DNA of 56,356 nucleotides from an uncultured Fibrobacter sp. (GTDB lineage: Bacteria; Fibrobacterota; Fibrobacteria; Fibrobacterales; Fibrobacteraceae), in contig CAMIWK010000002.1 of the NCBI GenBank assembly GCA_946402415.1, positions 1-56,356 of the forward strand. Direction: 5' to 3'. The position numbers and the translations under genes were made by a program. Below the pieces are notes generated by a model that saw nothing but the letters and a program-made list of their open reading frames with translations, was not told the origin of the DNA and did no database searches. Below, piece by piece: positions 55,938-56,356 of this stretch. Each line of letters starts with the position of its first letter. Position 1 is the stretch's first letter.

Positions 55938-56356
55938 ATGTTTCGTGAAGTAAAGAAAGAAGAGACCTTCCCGCAGATTGAAGAGCGTGTGCTCGGTTTG
56001 TGGGATAAGGATGAATCGTTCAAGAAGTCGCTGGACTCCCGTCCGGAAACTGAACCGTACACTTTCTACGATGGCCCTCCGTTTGCAACGGGCCTTCCGC
56101 ACTACGGTCACTTGCTTGCCGGTACCATCAAGGATATCGTTCCGCGTTACTGGACCATGAAGGGCAAGAAGGTTCCGCGTGGTTTCGGTTGGGACTGCCA
56201 CGGCCTTCCGATCGAATCCCTCGTGCAGAACGAGCTCGGTCTCGCTGGCGTTGCCGAAATCCAGAAGCTCGGTGTCGATAAGTTCAACGAAACTTGCCGC
56301 GGCAAGGTGCTCAAGTACACCAGCGAATGGAAGAAGACCGTGCGCCGCATGGGCCG
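55938..56356 (+). CDS. ileS: Isoleucyl-tRNA synthetase, N-terminal fragment
   Basis: The first 139 codons are in the window; the gene runs off the right edge. AGGAAAC before the ATG at 55938 supports the start. 'EERVLGLWDKDESFKKSL', 'YTFYDGPPFATGLPHYGHLLAG' (in part; P-H-Y-G-H is the HIGH-type ATP-binding motif), 'IKDIVPRYWTMKGKKVPRGFGWDCHGLPIE' (in part) and 'EWKKTVRRMG' are class I IleRS. 'FATGLPHYGHL' and the G-W-D-C-H-G-L-P-x-E form fit the eukaryote-like IleS2 type, as far as the fragment shows. Charges tRNA-Ile in the cytoplasm. Confidence 0.93.
   Translation, partial: MFREVKKEETFPQIEERVLGLWDKDESFKKSLDSRPETEPYTFYDGPPFATGLPHYGHLLAGTIKDIVPRYWTMKGKKVPRGFGWDCHGLPIESLVQNELGLAGVAEIQKLGVDKFNETCRGKVLKYTSEWKKTVRRMG

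Noticed and set aside
1-56356. CRISPR arrays, insertion sequences, rRNA genes
   Set aside because: Scanned by eye for regularly spaced repeats, transposase motifs and rRNA landmarks; none found.

Overview
The window looks like a chromosomal stretch of a Fibrobacter-type bacterium (phylum Fibrobacterota), with roughly half G+C judged by eye. The evidence is a TIGR02147-family regulator paired with a 'GIEIGNPS' lipoprotein, a SprA/Sov-like type IX secretion translocon, many Cys-anchored lipoproteins with carbohydrate-binding-like domains, late menaquinone genes, and a Gram-negative envelope (lnt, a Kdo transferase, outer-membrane barrels). Species assignment is inference. No prophage, insertion sequence, CRISPR array or rRNA operon was seen. 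Five tRNA genes are present: Glu-TTC, Cys-GCA, Phe-GAA, Ser-TGA and Leu-CAG. Most have a readable sigma70-type promoter and a factor-independent terminator. LAYOUT. 1-2.5 kb: start of an amino-acid kinase gene, a secreted protein, a ferredoxin, a solitary tyrosine recombinase, and upstream of it a short transcription unit with a 20-codon ORF. 2.5-12 kb: batD-batE, converging on the 6.8-kb sprA-like gene. 12-25.6 kb: an AIPR-family (abortive infection) protein, a leucine-rich-repeat protein, two tandem S41 protease lipoproteins, an M23 peptidase lipoprotein, rsmI-lnt, an alpha/beta-hydrolase lacking its nucleophile, a TPM-domain protein and an M16 peptidase. 25.6-34 kb: tRNA-Glu, then a compact run ABC exporter / isoprenylcysteine-methyltransferase-like / Kdo transferase / ispH / rpmB; a DnaQ-like exonuclease with a DUF374 acyltransferase-like gene; tRNA-Cys; an AlkD-like glycosylase; birA. 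34-36.5 kb: a reverse-strand ubiE-ubiX-ubiA-small membrane protein operon for late menaquinone synthesis. 36.5-45 kb: CotH-kinase lipoprotein, tRNA-Phe, GAF/HD-GYP phosphodiesterase, tRNA-Ser, barrel protein, comF, the lipoprotein/TIGR02147 pair, GNAT acetyltransferase, tRNA-Leu. 45-48.4 kb: an uncharacterised envelope operon opposite a MORN-type repeat lipoprotein. 48.4-56.4 kb: sugar porter, GH13 glucosidase lipoprotein, two full-length Vsr-type endonuclease genes plus a third C-terminal remnant, a large surface lipoprotein, and the start of ileS. MOST UNUSUAL SIGNALS. (1) Small palindromic repeats sit in frame inside two protein-coding genes, in a lipoprotein signal peptide and in BirA, as Rickettsia palindromic elements do. 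(2) Two intact vsr genes and one remnant lie within 6 kb with no dcm-type methylase in view. (3) A 17-bp palindrome, TATTCCAA-N-TTGGAATA, occurs upstream of the sugar porter and again upstream of the vsr/glucosidase unit, suggesting a shared operator. (4) A small promoter-ORF-terminator unit precedes the recombinase. (5) The TIGR02147/GIEIGNP lipoprotein pair is translationally coupled. (6) A C9 tract lies upstream of the large surface lipoprotein.
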